Source of the DNA: Pseudogymnoascus destructans
Lineage: Eukaryota > Ascomycota > Leotiomycetes > Thelebolales > Thelebolaceae
Length of the DNA stretch: 64,000 nt
Direction: 5' to 3'
NCBI RefSeq assembly: GCF_001641265.1
Contig: NW_020167524.1
Coordinates: 1,612,001 to 1,676,000 of the forward strand
Numbering within the stretch: the first letter of the stretch is position 1; every line of letters begins with the position of its first letter. The position numbers were made by a program, and so were the translations under genes. This document shows positions 34,205 through 46,750 of the stretch, piece after piece. Under the pieces are notes generated by a model, which was not told where the DNA came from, did no database searches, and was given only the letters and a program-made list of their open reading frames with translations.

Positions 34205-37200
34205 GGCTTCTCTGCCGAGATAACTTGCTGGCTGGCTGGTGGGTGTAACACCTTTTATGACGAACTGGAATGGGAACTCGGTGCATGGGATTTTTATTGA
34301 CCCCCGGAGCGGTGTTTGGTAGATGGAAACGAGCCGGGTTATGTAGCGGCTGGTACTGGGAGCATTTGGTTAAACAACAAACTGTTGGGATAGGGATGGA
34401 ATACCCGCTCGGTGTTTCGGCGCCAAAATTGCTTGCTTTTTTTACTGATTTATGGAATATTCTGTCCTACTCTGCTGTCTGTTTGTTTGTTATGTGTGTG
34501 TATTTTTTTGGGTGGTCTATTGCTCCTTAAGGGAGGGGTGGGGGATGGGGGTGTTTAGATTTATGAGGGGATGAATTAGAAGACTGATGGCTACATTATA
34601 CGATTTACATTATGTCGCTCGGTATGAAGTCGTGATATGTGCACATCGTGACTTCCTTAACGGTAACCAGACCCTCAAGAAACATGATCAAACCACATGC
34701 TTTGACGTTCTCCCCTTGGGTTTTCCTCAACACCGCCCGGTAAGCTGACATACTTGCAAATTGCTATTGCAGATGACAACAAATTATTCTCGGTTTCCCC
34801 GTTGTGTCCAACGCTCGTTCAGCACTTCACATGCCAAGTCCACTCTAACACTCTAATGATACCACCTCACAACTCTCACATAGCAATATCAGACCGCAAA
34901 TCATCTATTAGGTCTCTGTCCCGGAGCCACGTTCATAAAAGTGGTAAGAAAGAGCAACCAACCAAGAGCGTTGTATCAGAACCCTCTCATAGCCCTCACC
35001 ATGAAGTCACCCTTCGAGCTAAGGCCTCCCATTCTCATATGCCCTACACCTGTTTATTCTCTTACGCTGTACGGGCTCGATATTATACAGCTCAAATAAC
35101 ACCAGTTCGAAGCCCTCAAAGCCACCCAATACCCAACCACCCCGTCAAATCCTAAGTAACACCCCCACCCTCCACCCGAACTCAGCCCAAACCACGGCTC
35201 CAGAAGAGTGTTTGTTGCTATAAAAGACACGTGGGTGTTTCTGCACCACTTCGTCACATCAGCTATTTAGCACCAGTATATTCGAGTCCTAGCTTAAGTT
35301 TTTAGATGTGTCGAGGTGGGTGGCGGGGTAGGTGGTGGTGGTGGTGGTGGTGGAAAGGGGGTGGTGATGGGAGGGATGGTGACGGTGAGTGTAAGAGTGC
35401 TGGTAAGAGTGCTGGTAAGAGTGATGGTATCGGTGACGGGTTAGTATTCGGTGACGATAACTTCGATCTACGGGCTGCGGCTGCATCCTAACAATCCTAG
35501 GCTCAGACAAGACCGTTTCTCGGACGGCAAAGAGACAGGGTAGTTCATCCGATTCTAGTGACTTTGGTACGTTTTACTGCAACCACCTGGATAAGTGACA
35601 GTATTAATATATTATCTGACTACGGCTACAAGAGGGACCTCTATCAGCCTTATTAGCACCCAAATCACCATTTCTGCCATCAACACGGGGCGACTTTGCC
35701 TCTGGCGTTCCCTCCCTTATGAAGCGCACAGCCTAGAATGATGCTCCCACAAGACAACATCCCCCAACAACCACCGAGCTAACATAAAAAAGGAGACAAA
35801 GATATAATAGAGAGACCGGAGCGCAGTAAGAAACCCCCCGCCCACACCGTGCCGAGCGGCGTGCATTTCTACCCCTGGGAACAACCGGCAGCCCCTATTA
35901 TAGTTTAACTTCAGAACCCCTCCAAACCTAGCCACTTCGTATCTCCAGTCCATACATCCCCCATCACCAAATCTACTACCAACTCCTCTTCGACCTCACC
36001 CCCCTCCTCATCTGCCGCGCCGCGTAATCGATCCCGCAGTATCCACCCCTAATAACCGAGAAGGATGCGACTCCTTCGCCGGACTCCACCATCCCAACAC
36101 CCACCTAACTAGAGGCAGTTCAATCTTGCGCTGCGCATCCACCGGCCCTCCTACGGTATGTAAGTAGTTCAAAAGGGTCAAGGGGTTCGTGACTTCACCC
36201 CGAAGTCGACCTAGAGTCCCCTTCGCTACGACGAAATCGATCCATCTCCGCCCGATTCTCCCAAAGAACGCCACACGCCATCGCCTCCCCCCCTCCAACA
36301 CCATGCAGATCCCGACCCCCCCCTCAGCGCCTTGTAATTAGCCCCGCACCACATCAACAAAGGAAGCATCCATTCCAAACCCAGCCTCGCCCAGGTCTCC
36401 ACCCCTACACTAACGCATAACTAAGCATTTATGTCAACACCCGATCGGCGAGGGGCACTCGAGGTGGGCATCATGTAAGACCTCAAACTATTCGTTCATC
36501 GGTGGGGGGAGTCCCTGGGATGACGAGGTTGTGGCGAGGGAGGGTCGGGATGGAAACAAGCCGAGGGGTGTGGAAGGTGTGGATAGGGGCTGGGAGGTGG
36601 AGATGTGACGCGTGGATGTAGGAGGGTCCCTTCTTTACTCCCAATGGCGGATTTAATGGAATGAGTTGTGTTATTGGTGTAAATGTGGGATATCCCGTTT
36701 CCACAATTTCACAGCATCACGCTTCACAATCGGCACAAAAACAACCATAACACAGTGAGTGATATATATTATCCCCTTCCCCCCTCCATCTAGAAACCTC
36801 TACTCCGTATGGAGAGAATCTAAACACTACCCAATATCCTCTTCCAGTACCATACCATACCATACCATATAGTATAGTACGCATAGCACAGCAAGAAAAT
36901 CCAAACCCCCCTTCCTATCCCCTAATCGAGCACAGCTCCTCAAGATGATCCAACCTTTGTCCTCCAACCACCAACTCACTCAGTCAGTCAAAAAGAAAAA
37001 GATATATAATCCCAGCCTCAGATCCAGTCAGGCTCTTTCCTTTCCAAACTCCATCCCAACGAGTGGCTGATATAACGCCAACCGAGAGTGCTCGCCTCAT
37101 TATCCATATCCCCAAAATTGTCGTTTCGTTTCATGCCTCATCACCATATAGATTTAGCAAGCCCCCGAAACGCCCCCATCAAAACACCCCAAAACACCGT

Positions 37201-37359
37201 CTCCCCCATTAAACACCTTTTGTATCCCCACCGACCATTACTCCATCCCACCATCTATTACGACATAGGCCACCAAAACTCCAAAATAGCACATCTCGCA
37301 AACCAACTCATCGCCCACTCTACCAAAGGCGGGAGGAACCGATGCCCAAGCTGCAGCGT
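34205..37359. other. 3.2-kb intergenic region
   Basis: No supported gene. A GGT/GTG run lies near 35332-35352 and a caatacc-type run near 36850-36880. Small frames (34754-35155, 36008-36304, 37088-37372) show no recognisable product. The last 600 bp probably include the 3' UTR of the convergent bZIP/DUF3425 gene. Confidence 0.4.
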
Positions 37360-39014
37360 CTACTGCATATGATGTTGATTATGCGGGTGCAACCCCAACC
37401 CCGCCATCCCAACAACCGCACTCCCAATCATCGACTCCCTTCCCAGGGCCCCAAGGCGCAACTGCTGCCACATCCCCCATAGACTCCCCTCCGACGCCGC
37501 GACCGGCATCGGCAGCACCGCCCTCCCCCGCTGCGTGCGCCAGAAGTTCGCGCGCTCGGCCCATGACGGCCCGACGAGCCACCCCCAGCGCTCGATCATC
37601 TCGCGCGAGAACTCCCAGCTGAACTCGCTGTACGGCTCCTCGCCCCAGATGGTCAGGCGCTGGTGCTCGTCCATGTTGGGCGTGAGGAGGAGGTAGTCGA
37701 ATTCGTGCAGGAAGGCGGCGGAGACGTCGGGGCCGGCGCGGCAGAGGCGGTCGCGGAGCGTAGGCGAGGGGAGCAGGTCGACGCCGTAGTAGTGGGTGGT
37801 TGTGAGCTGCGTGGCGGTGGGGCGGAAGGGGATGGGGAGGGAGGGGGCGATGGCGGCGAGGATTTGGAGGTGGCGCGGGCAGGGCTGGTTGGAGGTGGGA
37901 GAGGGGAAGGATGGGGCTTCTTGAACGAGTAGCGAGAAGATGGCTGAGATCGCGGTGGTGGTCTTGATGCGGCTGGCGGGCACCATGGCGATGAGGCTGG
38001 TGGGGTGTTAGTGTGAGGGTGGAGAGGGGAGGATGGCAGACTTACTTTGATTGATCGGCCACAAGTCGGCTCGAGGATGCCTGCTGGTTGGAATGTGACA
38101 GCTGCGCTGCAACTTGGGACGAGGTGGCCATCGAAGAGATAGTGAACGGCATGTTGCTCATGGTCTGGAAGGTCGATGAGCCTGATGCTACTGCACCGAA
38201 GTCGAAGGCGCCTGAGTTGTCCTGAGCGCCAGCTCTCGAACCTGCCGGATGCCCCATGGAGTACTGCATGCCATGCATGTTGCCCGACGACGGCATAGTG
38301 CCGGCAAATGCATTCATGGCGCTTGGCAGCATCGATGAGGTCATAGCGAGCTGGTTCGCAGGCAGAATATTGGGCGTCCCAAGCACCTCCATCATCGTGC
38401 CATCGTTGGTCATGGACTCCAAGATGCTCGAGGCAGAGGCAACGGCAGGCTTATGGCGGCGCGACGACATCGACGGAACGGTCTGTGGAAGGGCCGTGCC
38501 TTCGTTGCATTGCCAGCCGGAGCCGAAGACCTGTGCCTTGAGGAACTCGTTCTGTGCCCGCAGTTCTTCGTTCTGCCTGCGAAGATTGTAGATCTCATTG
38601 CTCTGCTCAGTAACCGTGACGCTCTGGGTTTGCTCAAGCTTGGTCATTCTATCTTTGCGGCGTCGACCTTAGACAGTGTTAGCTACTATGTAGTCAATAT
38701 ATATAGTTTTTTTTGGGGCGGGGGCCGTCTTACGGAATTCTCGCTGCGCGACGCGATTATACTAGAAAGAAGTGAGTATTATAATCATGCCACAACAGAA
38801 GGACAGAACATACCTCTCTTTTCTTGCGTAGCTTCTTCTCCTCTTCGACATCCGACCTAGCATCCTCACCCACGCTGGCCTCCGTAGTGGCCTCCATGAG
38901 TCCATCCATGTTCATCTCCGGATCCAAGTACGGCTCCGAATCAATGGCGGGCTCCGACTTAACGCGCGCGTTATTGCCTGATCGCAACGGCAAGCCGGCG
39001 GAGGAACCACTCAT
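37360..39014 (-). CDS. bZIP transcription factor with C-terminal DUF3425 domain
   Basis: 495 aa from four exons on the minus strand: 39014-38814, 38761-38734, 38667-38046 and 37996-37360. The basic region is assembled across three exons: KKLRKKRE, then the 28-nt micro-exon YNRVAQREF, then RRRRKDRMTKLEQTQ. A zipper/coiled coil follows (NEIYNLRRQNEELRAQNEFLKAQV). The middle is Ser/Met-rich. The last exon is the DUF3425 module common in fungal bZIPs (ASRIKTTTAISAIFSLLVQE, GVDLLPSPTLRDRLCRAG, IWGEEPYSEFSWEFSREM, WGWLVG). The start is the first ATG; a GTG lies three codons upstream. Likely a stress or development regulator; specific role unknown. Confidence 0.9.
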
Positions 39015-40200
39015 AGTGGCCACCTAAACGTGGCTCTTCACCTTCGTTCCTTCCCAAATCTAAAAAGCTGTTCGATCAAGCGTATCAGTTTTAGTCAAAT
39101 AGCCAAGTATCCGTATGTCTTATCCAGTAACACCGGAAAAAAACAAAAGGAAGGAAGGCACTAGCAGCAATATATTACCACCCGCCTCGCTCCTTCCACA
39201 CAACAACTCTGAGGAGGCAGGACGAAAACCTCGAGACCCTCCGTGTGCGCCCTTCCCACCATTCAAGGTTCATGCCCCTAGCCCTGCCCTCAAGCTGCCA
39301 CCGAGACCCAATCACAACCTCGGACAGGCATGGCATGTTCATGATGCTGCCCTCAGCCCACCCCATGGCGTGAGCGCTAGACGGCGTGACGTTGGTCCCC
39401 GACGGCCTGGAGCGACGGCGCGGCGGCACGGGCGTGTGCGGTTCATCATTGGGCCAAAGGACGGGGGAGGCAGCAGTCGCAAAGTGGGAGGCAGTAGCAC
39501 AGAAACCGGGGGGGAGGTTGGACACAGCAAGCGCGGCGGGAGGGATGGGGGAGGGGAGATGAGGTGAGGCTGGTGAGGCTGAGGCGGAAGCTCTTCATGG
39601 CGAGGGGGTTTCGGCGTGGCCTGAGGGGACTGCTGCAGTCGGGCATTGGTGGGGTGGTGAGCCGATCTACCTCCTTCCTTCTCCCGCCCCTTTCGCAGGG
39701 TAAGTGAGAGAGAGAGCGGAGCCACACTGTGGCCCGGGGAGTTGAAAAATGAACGTAAAATGAGCCCGTTTAGCCATGGGAGGGGATAGGGTAAGCGGTA
39801 AGCGCAGGACCCATGCAGAAAGGCGGAGCAAAGGAGTAGGGTTGTAGCAGGCGGCGGCGGTGGCGGCGGGAGCACAGGTTAAGTTGGCAGACAGGGGGGA
39901 GGGGTGAGAGATAAGTAATCGTGGGAATTCCCTGTTCGGATTCATCGTCTTTTGGGAGGGGAAGGGAGCATGTGGCAGGCGGGAGGGCCTGGAGGGCAAC
40001 AGGGTGATATGGAAGGGCAGGAAGGAAGGAAGGAGCAGTGAGAAAGAGCGCCACCTGCTCCGACGTCTTGTGTCCAATTTGACAACCGCCACGATCCTTC
40101 AGCAACTCTCTCTCTCATCCTCACCTCCTTCCCTCACCTCCTTCCTCACCTCCTCTCCCCATTACCATTATTCCCCTTCCCTCAATCCCCGAACCCCTTC
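39015..40200. other. upstream region of the bZIP/DUF3425 gene
   Basis: No gene is supported. Long frames on the minus strand (39339-39875, 39667-40092) are Pro/Ser/Leu-rich products of pyrimidine-rich DNA. Probably promoter and long 5' leader. Confidence 0.4.
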
Positions 40201-40204
40201 ACCT

Positions 40205-40364
40205 CCAATCCCCTCATCCCCTCATCCCCTCATCCCCTCATCCCCTCATCCCCTCATCCCCTCATCCCCTCATCCCCTCATCCCCTCATCCCCTCATCCC
40301 CTCATCCCCTCATCCCCTCATCCCCTCATCCCCTCATCCCCTCATCCCCTCATCCCCTCATCCC
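40205..40364. repeat. 8-bp minisatellite (tcatcccc)n
   Basis: About 19 nearly perfect copies with strong pyrimidine bias. It lies in intergenic DNA. Confidence 0.95.
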
Positions 40365-41438
40365 CCCAAAACCCGAACCCCACAAACTCCACAAACTCCA
40401 CACCAGATACAGTAATCCTCGCTGACATCACCCCCGCCCCACACACAACCCCACATTCCCAGCCAGAGCGTGTGGCCACGCCCGCCCGCGCGTCTAGTAT
40501 CCCTGTCGCTGATAATGTATCTAATCCAGATACAGCAGTTCGGCCATATCGTCGTATCTGGAGGCCGAGGATTGGGGAGGGGGGGCGAGGAGGTGGGGTT
40601 GTGGAACGGGTTGATAGATGACAGAGCTTAGACATGTGGACTACAACTGACTGTGCTTGCTTAGGAAGTCGGAGATGTCCCAGGTTAGCTGGGCACGTTG
40701 TCAGCTAATGACCAAGCGTGCGTGCTTGGATTAGTGATGATTGATGGATCAGATGCTCCATGAACCAGATGCATCACAATCCCCTCTCCTCCTCCGCCCG
40801 CCCCTCCTCCCACCCCAACTACGTTGGCTTAGAATTGTCATACCAACCACCCAGCACCACTATGTATACCCCCCCAACCCACAAACTCCCACATACGACC
40901 ATAGACTCAAGAAACCTGGGCATCCCGTCCGCTCTGCCATACATAAACTTGAGATCGGTGGATTAGTAGTTGGGTGGGTGACCACCAGCGAATACCCACT
41001 GTTGTATGTCCTTTCCCTTTTTCTTTGCCTTTTTCTTTGCCCTTTTCTTTTGCCCGTCGTACCCCACCACACCCAAGAGCGCCTCAGGCGAAGCCGCTGC
41101 CTCTGGGTTACATTTCACATCTACACCATCCAACTCCACATTCCCATTCATCACTTCATCTCCTACTAATTCCCCGGAGCAGGGCATGTCGAATCACCAG
41201 CCCCAACCCAAGCAAGCCAGCAATAGAGAAAGTATAGCAAGCAATGCAATGTAATGCCGACCCACTTCAATACTATATTATCAAAAAAAGAACGAGCTTA
41301 AAGCAACACAACAAAAATATATCTTTCATCTACAACACCACCCCGCTGTTCCCTTTGTCTAAATAACCAAAAAACATCCCCGCAAGCCATTCATCCTTGC
41401 ATGCAATCCATCCATCACACAACCACTACACTCCCTGC
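40365..41438. other. intergenic, 3' flank of the GH16 gene
   Basis: No gene seen. A ctttttctttgcc repeat occurs at about 41010-41052. The last 200 bp are AT-rich, consistent with the 3' UTR of the minus-strand GH16 gene. Confidence 0.4.
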
Positions 41439-42617
41439 TTATAAAGCGAAGAAAGCAATGACGGCACCAACCATCGCCAAGTTCGCGCCGAGCTTGGTAC
41501 CCGCACCAGTGGAGTTCAATGGGGTCGCTGGGCGAGTGGAGGTAGACGAGATCTTACCAGCGGAGGTCGGGGCATTGGTGGAGCTGGAGACGACGATGGT
41601 GCTGTTAGACTGCTTGGTAGAGGTCGAGAAAGCCTTGGTGGAGGTTTGCGCGACAGTGGAGGAAGCCTTGGTAGAAGTAGGCGCGACAGTGGAGGAAATC
41701 TTGGTTGAGGAGTTCTCGGATCCGGTTTTGGCGTTTCCAGTGGTGCCGGAGATCTTGATGCTCTGCCAGCTGCCGGTCATGTCGCCGTAGGAGTACGACT
41801 TGGCGCCAGTGTTGGCATCGGTGATTTTGACGCTCTTGACGACCATCTTGTAGGTAGGGTTGTTGGACCACTCAGCGAGGCCGCCAGCCCACTGGACGGT
41901 TCCCTTGGGCGCGGTGGAGGACCCAGCGACCCAGCTGCCCATCTTGACCTTCATGGGAGTCTGGGGGTAGCGGGTGCCGGCCTTGGCATCAGCGTAGAGG
42001 AGGGTGCGGACGACGGCGCCATCGATGGACCAGACGAGCTTCTCGGCGGTCCAGTCGAGCTTGTAGGTGTGGAACTGGGCCTGGGGGTTCGAGACGCCGT
42101 GGAATCCTCCGCGGTCAAAGGTGCTGTCGTCGCCCTTGCCAAAGTAGTTGGACTGCACCTGGGTGGTGTCGCTGCCGATCCACTCCCAGTCGACCTCATC
42201 GAGGTCGTCGGACTCGAGCACGAACGAGGACACGATGCCACGGCCGTCGGAGGCCTTCATCACGACCTCGACGCTGCCGAAGAAGAAGTACCAGTTCGAC
42301 TCCATGGTGGGGGCCTGCTTCTCGCTGGTGATGTCGAACTCGACACCATCGGCGGTGTGCTTCAGGGTCGTGCCGGCGAGGGCGAAGAAGTCCTTGGACT
42401 CGCCGGCAGTGAAGTCGATGGACTTGGTGGTGCCGAGGGCGAGGTCATCGGGGCATGCTAGAGGGGAAAATGTTAGTCACTTGCTGGACGCGTCAGCTCG
42501 GGTTGTGGGGGGTGTGAACGTACTCTTCTTGAGAGGCTGGCACTCAGTGAAGGTCTGGGCAGCGACGAGCTGGGCCACGGCAAGGAGAGCCGCAGCAGAG
42601 AAGAAGCTGGAGCGCAT
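41439..42617 (-). CDS. GPI-anchored Crh-type chitin-glucan transglycosylase (GH16)
   Basis: Crh/Utr2 enzymes link chitin to beta-1,6/beta-1,3-glucan in the fungal wall (family knowledge). 370 aa from exons 42617-42524 and 42457-41439. Seen: signal peptide MRSSFFSAAALLAVAQLVAA, an N-terminal Cys pair region (TECQPLKKTCPDDLAL), the GH16 catalytic motif SDDLDEVDWEWIG (E-x-D-x-E), NYFGKGDD, FHTYKLDWTAEKLVWSIDG, and MGSWVAGSS with WAGGL. A long Ser/Thr-rich stalk follows from about residue 285, then a C-terminal hydrophobic GPI-anchor signal (KLGANLAMVGAVIAFFAL). All catalytic residues are intact. Intron GTACGT...CTCTAG, 66 bp. Confidence 0.95.
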
Positions 42618-44010
42618 GTTGACTTGATGTCGATATTAATGTGGAAATAAAGTAGTACAAATGTGGTTTGAAATAGATCTGGTAAAAGGGGAAGTAGGGA
42701 AAGACGACGGTAGTTCCTCTTCAAGCAGTTAAAAACGTGTAAAACGAGTGTGGTGAATCTGATGAACAGAAAAAGATGAGAGAGAACGGACGATGCAAGG
42801 GAAATGCAACGCTTTGATGGATTGTTCGTGGGTGTGGAGATGGAAGGGAGGAGGAGAGGAGAGGAGAGGACAGGAGAGGAGAGGAGAGGAGACGGCAGAT
42901 CTTTAAATGAATTAATTCGGCGTGGGAGGGTGGGGGTGGCTGGCTGTTTTGAGAAACCGACACGAGGTACGTACCGCGACAGGGGGGAGGAGGGAGTAGG
43001 GGTACGAGGGGGTACGGGTGAGGAGGTACTCGAGTAGGGGTACGAGGGGGTACGGGGGAGGGGTAGGGATACGAGTACGAGGGTACTCTACGGGGGGGAG
43101 GAGGCACCGCCACCAACGGTAATCCAGCTGGGTGGGCTATAGAAGCCACCCGCGACGATCGGACCAGCATAAGGTATAGTACAGTAGCAGCACTCCGGGA
43201 AGAGCCATGTGTAAGGCAAACCCCGTTCATTCCACTCTATCAACGGGTAGGAGGGGGAGGGTAGGGGGAGAGGGTAGGGGAGGGTAGGGGAGAGGGTAGG
43301 GGAGGGGGAGAGGGTAGGGGAGGGGAGGGGGAGAGGGTAGGGGAGGGGGAGAGGGTAGGGGTACGAGGGGGGGGTACGAGGGCGGGAGGGGAGAGGGTAG
43401 GGGGAGAGGGTAGGGGTACGACGGCAAAATATTAACCTTACCAACTACCCAATCGAGCCCAAATCCGTCAGAATGGGGCAAAAACTACCTACTATTATTA
43501 AGTCCCTTATTGCCTATTGCCCCCACCTGCTGCTGCGCCGCATCATCTCCCCGCCTGACCGAACGGCAAATGGGGTCTATTTTAGGAAACGGCCACTGGG
43601 GAGAGCTCTGTCCCACCGACGCTCACTGACGGGGCGTGATGTGGCCCGTCATGTGTGCCTCGTATCGGCGGGACGTTCCCCATCCCCCGCCCTGACGCGC
43701 CCAGACGCGCCCAGACTCTGTCTCTCATTTCGATACCTCAGCCTCATTGTTCCGTCCCCTGCATGTTGGGTCCAGCTCGCGCTGCCGGGCAGGGGGTGAA
43801 GCAGTGCCGATGGCTGATGACTATCCTGCAGCGGCGGTGATGGGATGGGGAGATCATGCATCACCAAAAGGATACCGGCATCCTGAACAAGACTCCATCT
43901 GTTCTTCTATGGTCCATGCTGAGCCGTTACCGCCCCAGCCGCGGTTGAAATGATATATATCCCCACGCTCATGGCACAGATCCCTTTCATCAATAATCAT
44001 TCCGTCGTTC
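42618..44010. other. intergenic with purine-strand low-complexity arrays
   Basis: The sequence upstream of the GH16 gene holds gagga-type repeats (about 42850-42892), ggtacgaggg repeats (about 42996-43080) and a longer gggtaggggagag array (about 43245-43425). No supported gene. The region to 43854 lies 3' of the transporter gene. Confidence 0.5.
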
Positions 44011-45147
44011 TCATCCCCCCGCCCCAAAAGCCCTAACCAACCCCATCGCCGCCCCCGCCGCCACCCCCCCAACCACCACCATCTCTCCCCCCCCTTCACC
44101 CTCTCCCAATTCCCCCCCCCACAAACCCCCGTCTTCACCCACCCAAACACCCACAACGCAACCGCCATAACCGCCACACTAACCCACAACCCCCTCTCCA
44201 CCTCCTCCACAAAAAAATACGGCACCAGCGGCACCAAGCCCCCCAGAAAATACGCCGATGCGATCGTCAATGCCGATGCGAGCGCGCGGTGGGGGGAGGG
44301 GGGGGGGAGACAGTGTTCGATTCGCATGAGGAAGGGGAGGAGGGATGGGGAGGTGAGGAGGTGTGCTGTGAGGGGCGCGAGGGTGCTGGGGGGGATGTCG
44401 TAGGGTTCGAAGAGGGCGGTTAGTTCGTCACCTAGACTCGCTGGCGCTGCTGCGATTCGCGCCGCTGTCTGGGCTTCTGTGGCGTTGTAACTGGCACTAT
44501 CAAGCATCAAATCAGCCATTGCTTTGTTTATTTACTTTGTCACCCCATCACCCCATCAACCCATCAACCCATCACCCCATCAACCCATCAACCCATCAAC
44601 CCATCAACCCATCAACCCATCACACCGGAGAGGAGATATTTCAATCGTCACTGGTCGGGTCCACGGTAACAGTCGATATCGGGAATAGGAGGATAACTCA
44701 CAGCTCACTCTTCGCCCCCAACCACCCCCCAAGTCCCATACTTATCGCCCCAGCAACCAACTCCGCCAGCCCCCCATAAATCACCACCCTCGTATCCCCC
44801 AACGCGCTCAACCCCGCTGTCAACGCAAAAGGCACCGTTAACCCATCGCTCAACCCTATCGTCGCATCACTTATCAATCTTGCATCGATGCGCGGGAAGG
44901 TGAAGGGGCTTGGGTGCGACGAGGGCGTGAGGGATTCGATGTCCGTGGAGGTGGTGGTGGTGGTGGAGTAGGTTGATGTTGGTGGTGAGGGCGGGGAGGA
45001 GAGGAGGGGGGAGTGCTCTGTTTGCGACGCGTGGGCGCAGAGCGATTTGTTTGATGCGGGTGTGTGGGAGGGTATTGACGATGGCGAGGACGAGGTGCTG
45101 GAGGGGCGGGAAAATAGAAATAGGTTTTTGAGAAAGACGAGCGACAT
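44011..45147 (-). CDS. VIT/CCC1-family vacuolar iron/manganese transporter (apparent frameshift)
   Basis: The family moves Fe2+/Mn2+ from cytosol into the vacuole. Exon 1 is 45147-44702 and exon 2 starts at 44496. Seen: a Ser/Thr-rich cytosolic N terminus, then DATIGLSDGLTVPFALTAGL, VIYGGLAELVAGAISMGLGG and WLGAKSEL (first two membrane segments and the GAKSE motif). Exon 2 has ALTIASAYFLGGLVPLVPYF and GLWVSVAVMAVALWVFGWV. In the genomic frame the protein then becomes Trp/Gly-rich and stops at 43854. In the +1 frame the expected last segment MVVVGGVAAGAAMGLVRAF appears and stops at 44011. The shift coincides with an 8-C run (44087-44094), so one base is missing there in the gene or in the assembly. 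The 205-bp intron holds an octamer array. Confidence 0.8.
44535..44624. repeat. 8-bp minisatellite (tcaaccca)n in transporter intron
   Basis: About eleven copies, with tcacccca variants, lie wholly inside the predicted intron 44497-44701 of the VIT/CCC1-like gene. Confidence 0.9.
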
Positions 45148-45348
45148 CGCCTTCCTTGTCTCGTGAGCTCGCTGGTGAGAGGCGTAGGAGATGCTCGGTC
45201 CCAAAGATCTGAAGCTCGCACCTGCTCTGACTGGACTGTGGGAATAGCGTAGTAGCGGTAGGGATATATTCTAGGTTGTTGGTCGAGAAGTTTTATTCCA
45301 TAGGTGAGGAAGGTTGTTTCGTTCTTGACGTCGTCGTCGTCCCGTTCC

Positions 45349-45477
45349 CATACCACCACTGTCGTTCTTTGTAGTTTCCGTAGGAGAGAGATCAATCACC
45401 ACTTTCGTTCTTTGTAGTTTCCGTAGCAGAGAGATCAATCACCACTTTCGTTCTTTGTAGTTTCCGTAGGAGAGAGG
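45349..45477. repeat. 43-bp direct repeat, three copies, upstream of the transporter
   Basis: Units containing cgttctttgtagtttccgta start at 45363, 45406 and 45449, spaced exactly 43 bp, with only a few substitutions. They lie 200-330 bp upstream of the transporter ATG, in its promoter or 5' leader. Confidence 0.95.
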
Positions 45478-46618
45478 GCCACCAACATACGTCCTGATCA
45501 AAACAGAACAACAATATGAAACTGTTCCCCTCCCCTCCCTGGGCAGAAAAGTCCCTTTATACCCCCCATCCTCTTTCCCATCTGTACCATCCAGACCCCC
45601 CAATCCATCCACTCCCCCCCATCGCGGTGGTCAGCATCAATTACATCCTCCCCTATTGGTCGATGTAGTGCGTAATCACCTCACCGCCTTCTAGTTTTGG
45701 TGGGGGGAGACGGTAAGGCTGCGGTTCTGCCCGTGCAAGTTTTTTTGGTGGGAGGCGGACTCGGTCATAGGACGGGGTCGGGGTGACGCCGTTGTATGGT
45801 ATGGGGGGTTTTTTCTTATCTTTGTCTTTGGATTTTTATGAGGGGTTGTGGATTTGTGATGGGTTTTTCTTTGTTAGGTTATATGACGTTGGCGGATTAT
45901 ATCCGCAACCCATCTCAAATGGTATACCAGTTCGCTTTATTAAAAGCTTGAAGACAGAAACGTCACCCAACATAAGAATGCACCCTCCTCCCAACCGCAC
46001 CCAGCAACACGCAAGCACATAAAATAATACCTCATCTTGATCTATCTGTCTATCCATTCTATCCCCCCGCCATCTCCGTTGCATGCACTCTTTCAACCCC
46101 CGCGCCCCCCCCCCTCATCTCTCCTCCCCTAAACACACAAAACGCCAGCGCTCATCCCCATTAAAAGACAAACAACGATAACAAAAAGGTCCCAGTACGA
46201 CGAAAACAGCACGGCGCCACCGACGGAAGTGTAGGTGGACGCTGAGGAGAATGTATGTCCATGAATGGTTGGTTAAAATGAGTAGTTCGAAAGAAGGTAA
46301 CGAGCGCGTGGTGGCCGTTTTTGAGTGACGGTGAATGAAGGGTTTGAACGATGTAGAAGAAAATCCTAACCCGGTAGTAGTGATGGTTAGGGTGGATTGG
46401 TAAAAAGATATTATAGTTGTGTGTGTGTGTGTGGCGGCGCGGTGGATGGTTCCGGCCGGTGAGAATGCTTGTGTGTATTGGTATGTCAGCTTCTTGAGAA
46501 AGTGGTGCTAATGGTGCGAGAGAGTATAGGCGTGTTGCGTGTCGTAGGAGTCGAGGGGACATAGCGGTAGCTCAGGCGCGACATATCTCGGCATATACGC
46601 AGACAAATCGACGAGGTT
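45478..46618. other. intergenic, no gene seen
   Basis: Lies between the transporter promoter and the 3' end of the minus-strand unknown gene. A GT run is at 46419-46434. Frames here (45783-46022, 46161-46562) have no recognisable product. Confidence 0.4.
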
Positions 46619-46750
46619 CTACACCACAACCCCCGCCTCCTCGCTCTTCAACTCCAACCCCTCCACCTCCCCCTTAAGTTTCACCGGCGGCGGGCTCTGC
46701 ACCCTCGTCTCCTGTCCCTGCCCGAGACTGCCAAGCGGTAACCGCTCCGG

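Noticed and set aside
39339..39875. 178-codon minus-strand Pro/Ser frame
   Set aside because: It lies in the pyrimidine-rich leader of the bZIP/DUF3425 gene and overlaps other equally open frames.
40205..40364. Possible CRISPR-like array
   Set aside because: The units are contiguous 8-bp tandem repeats without spacers, in a eukaryotic genome.
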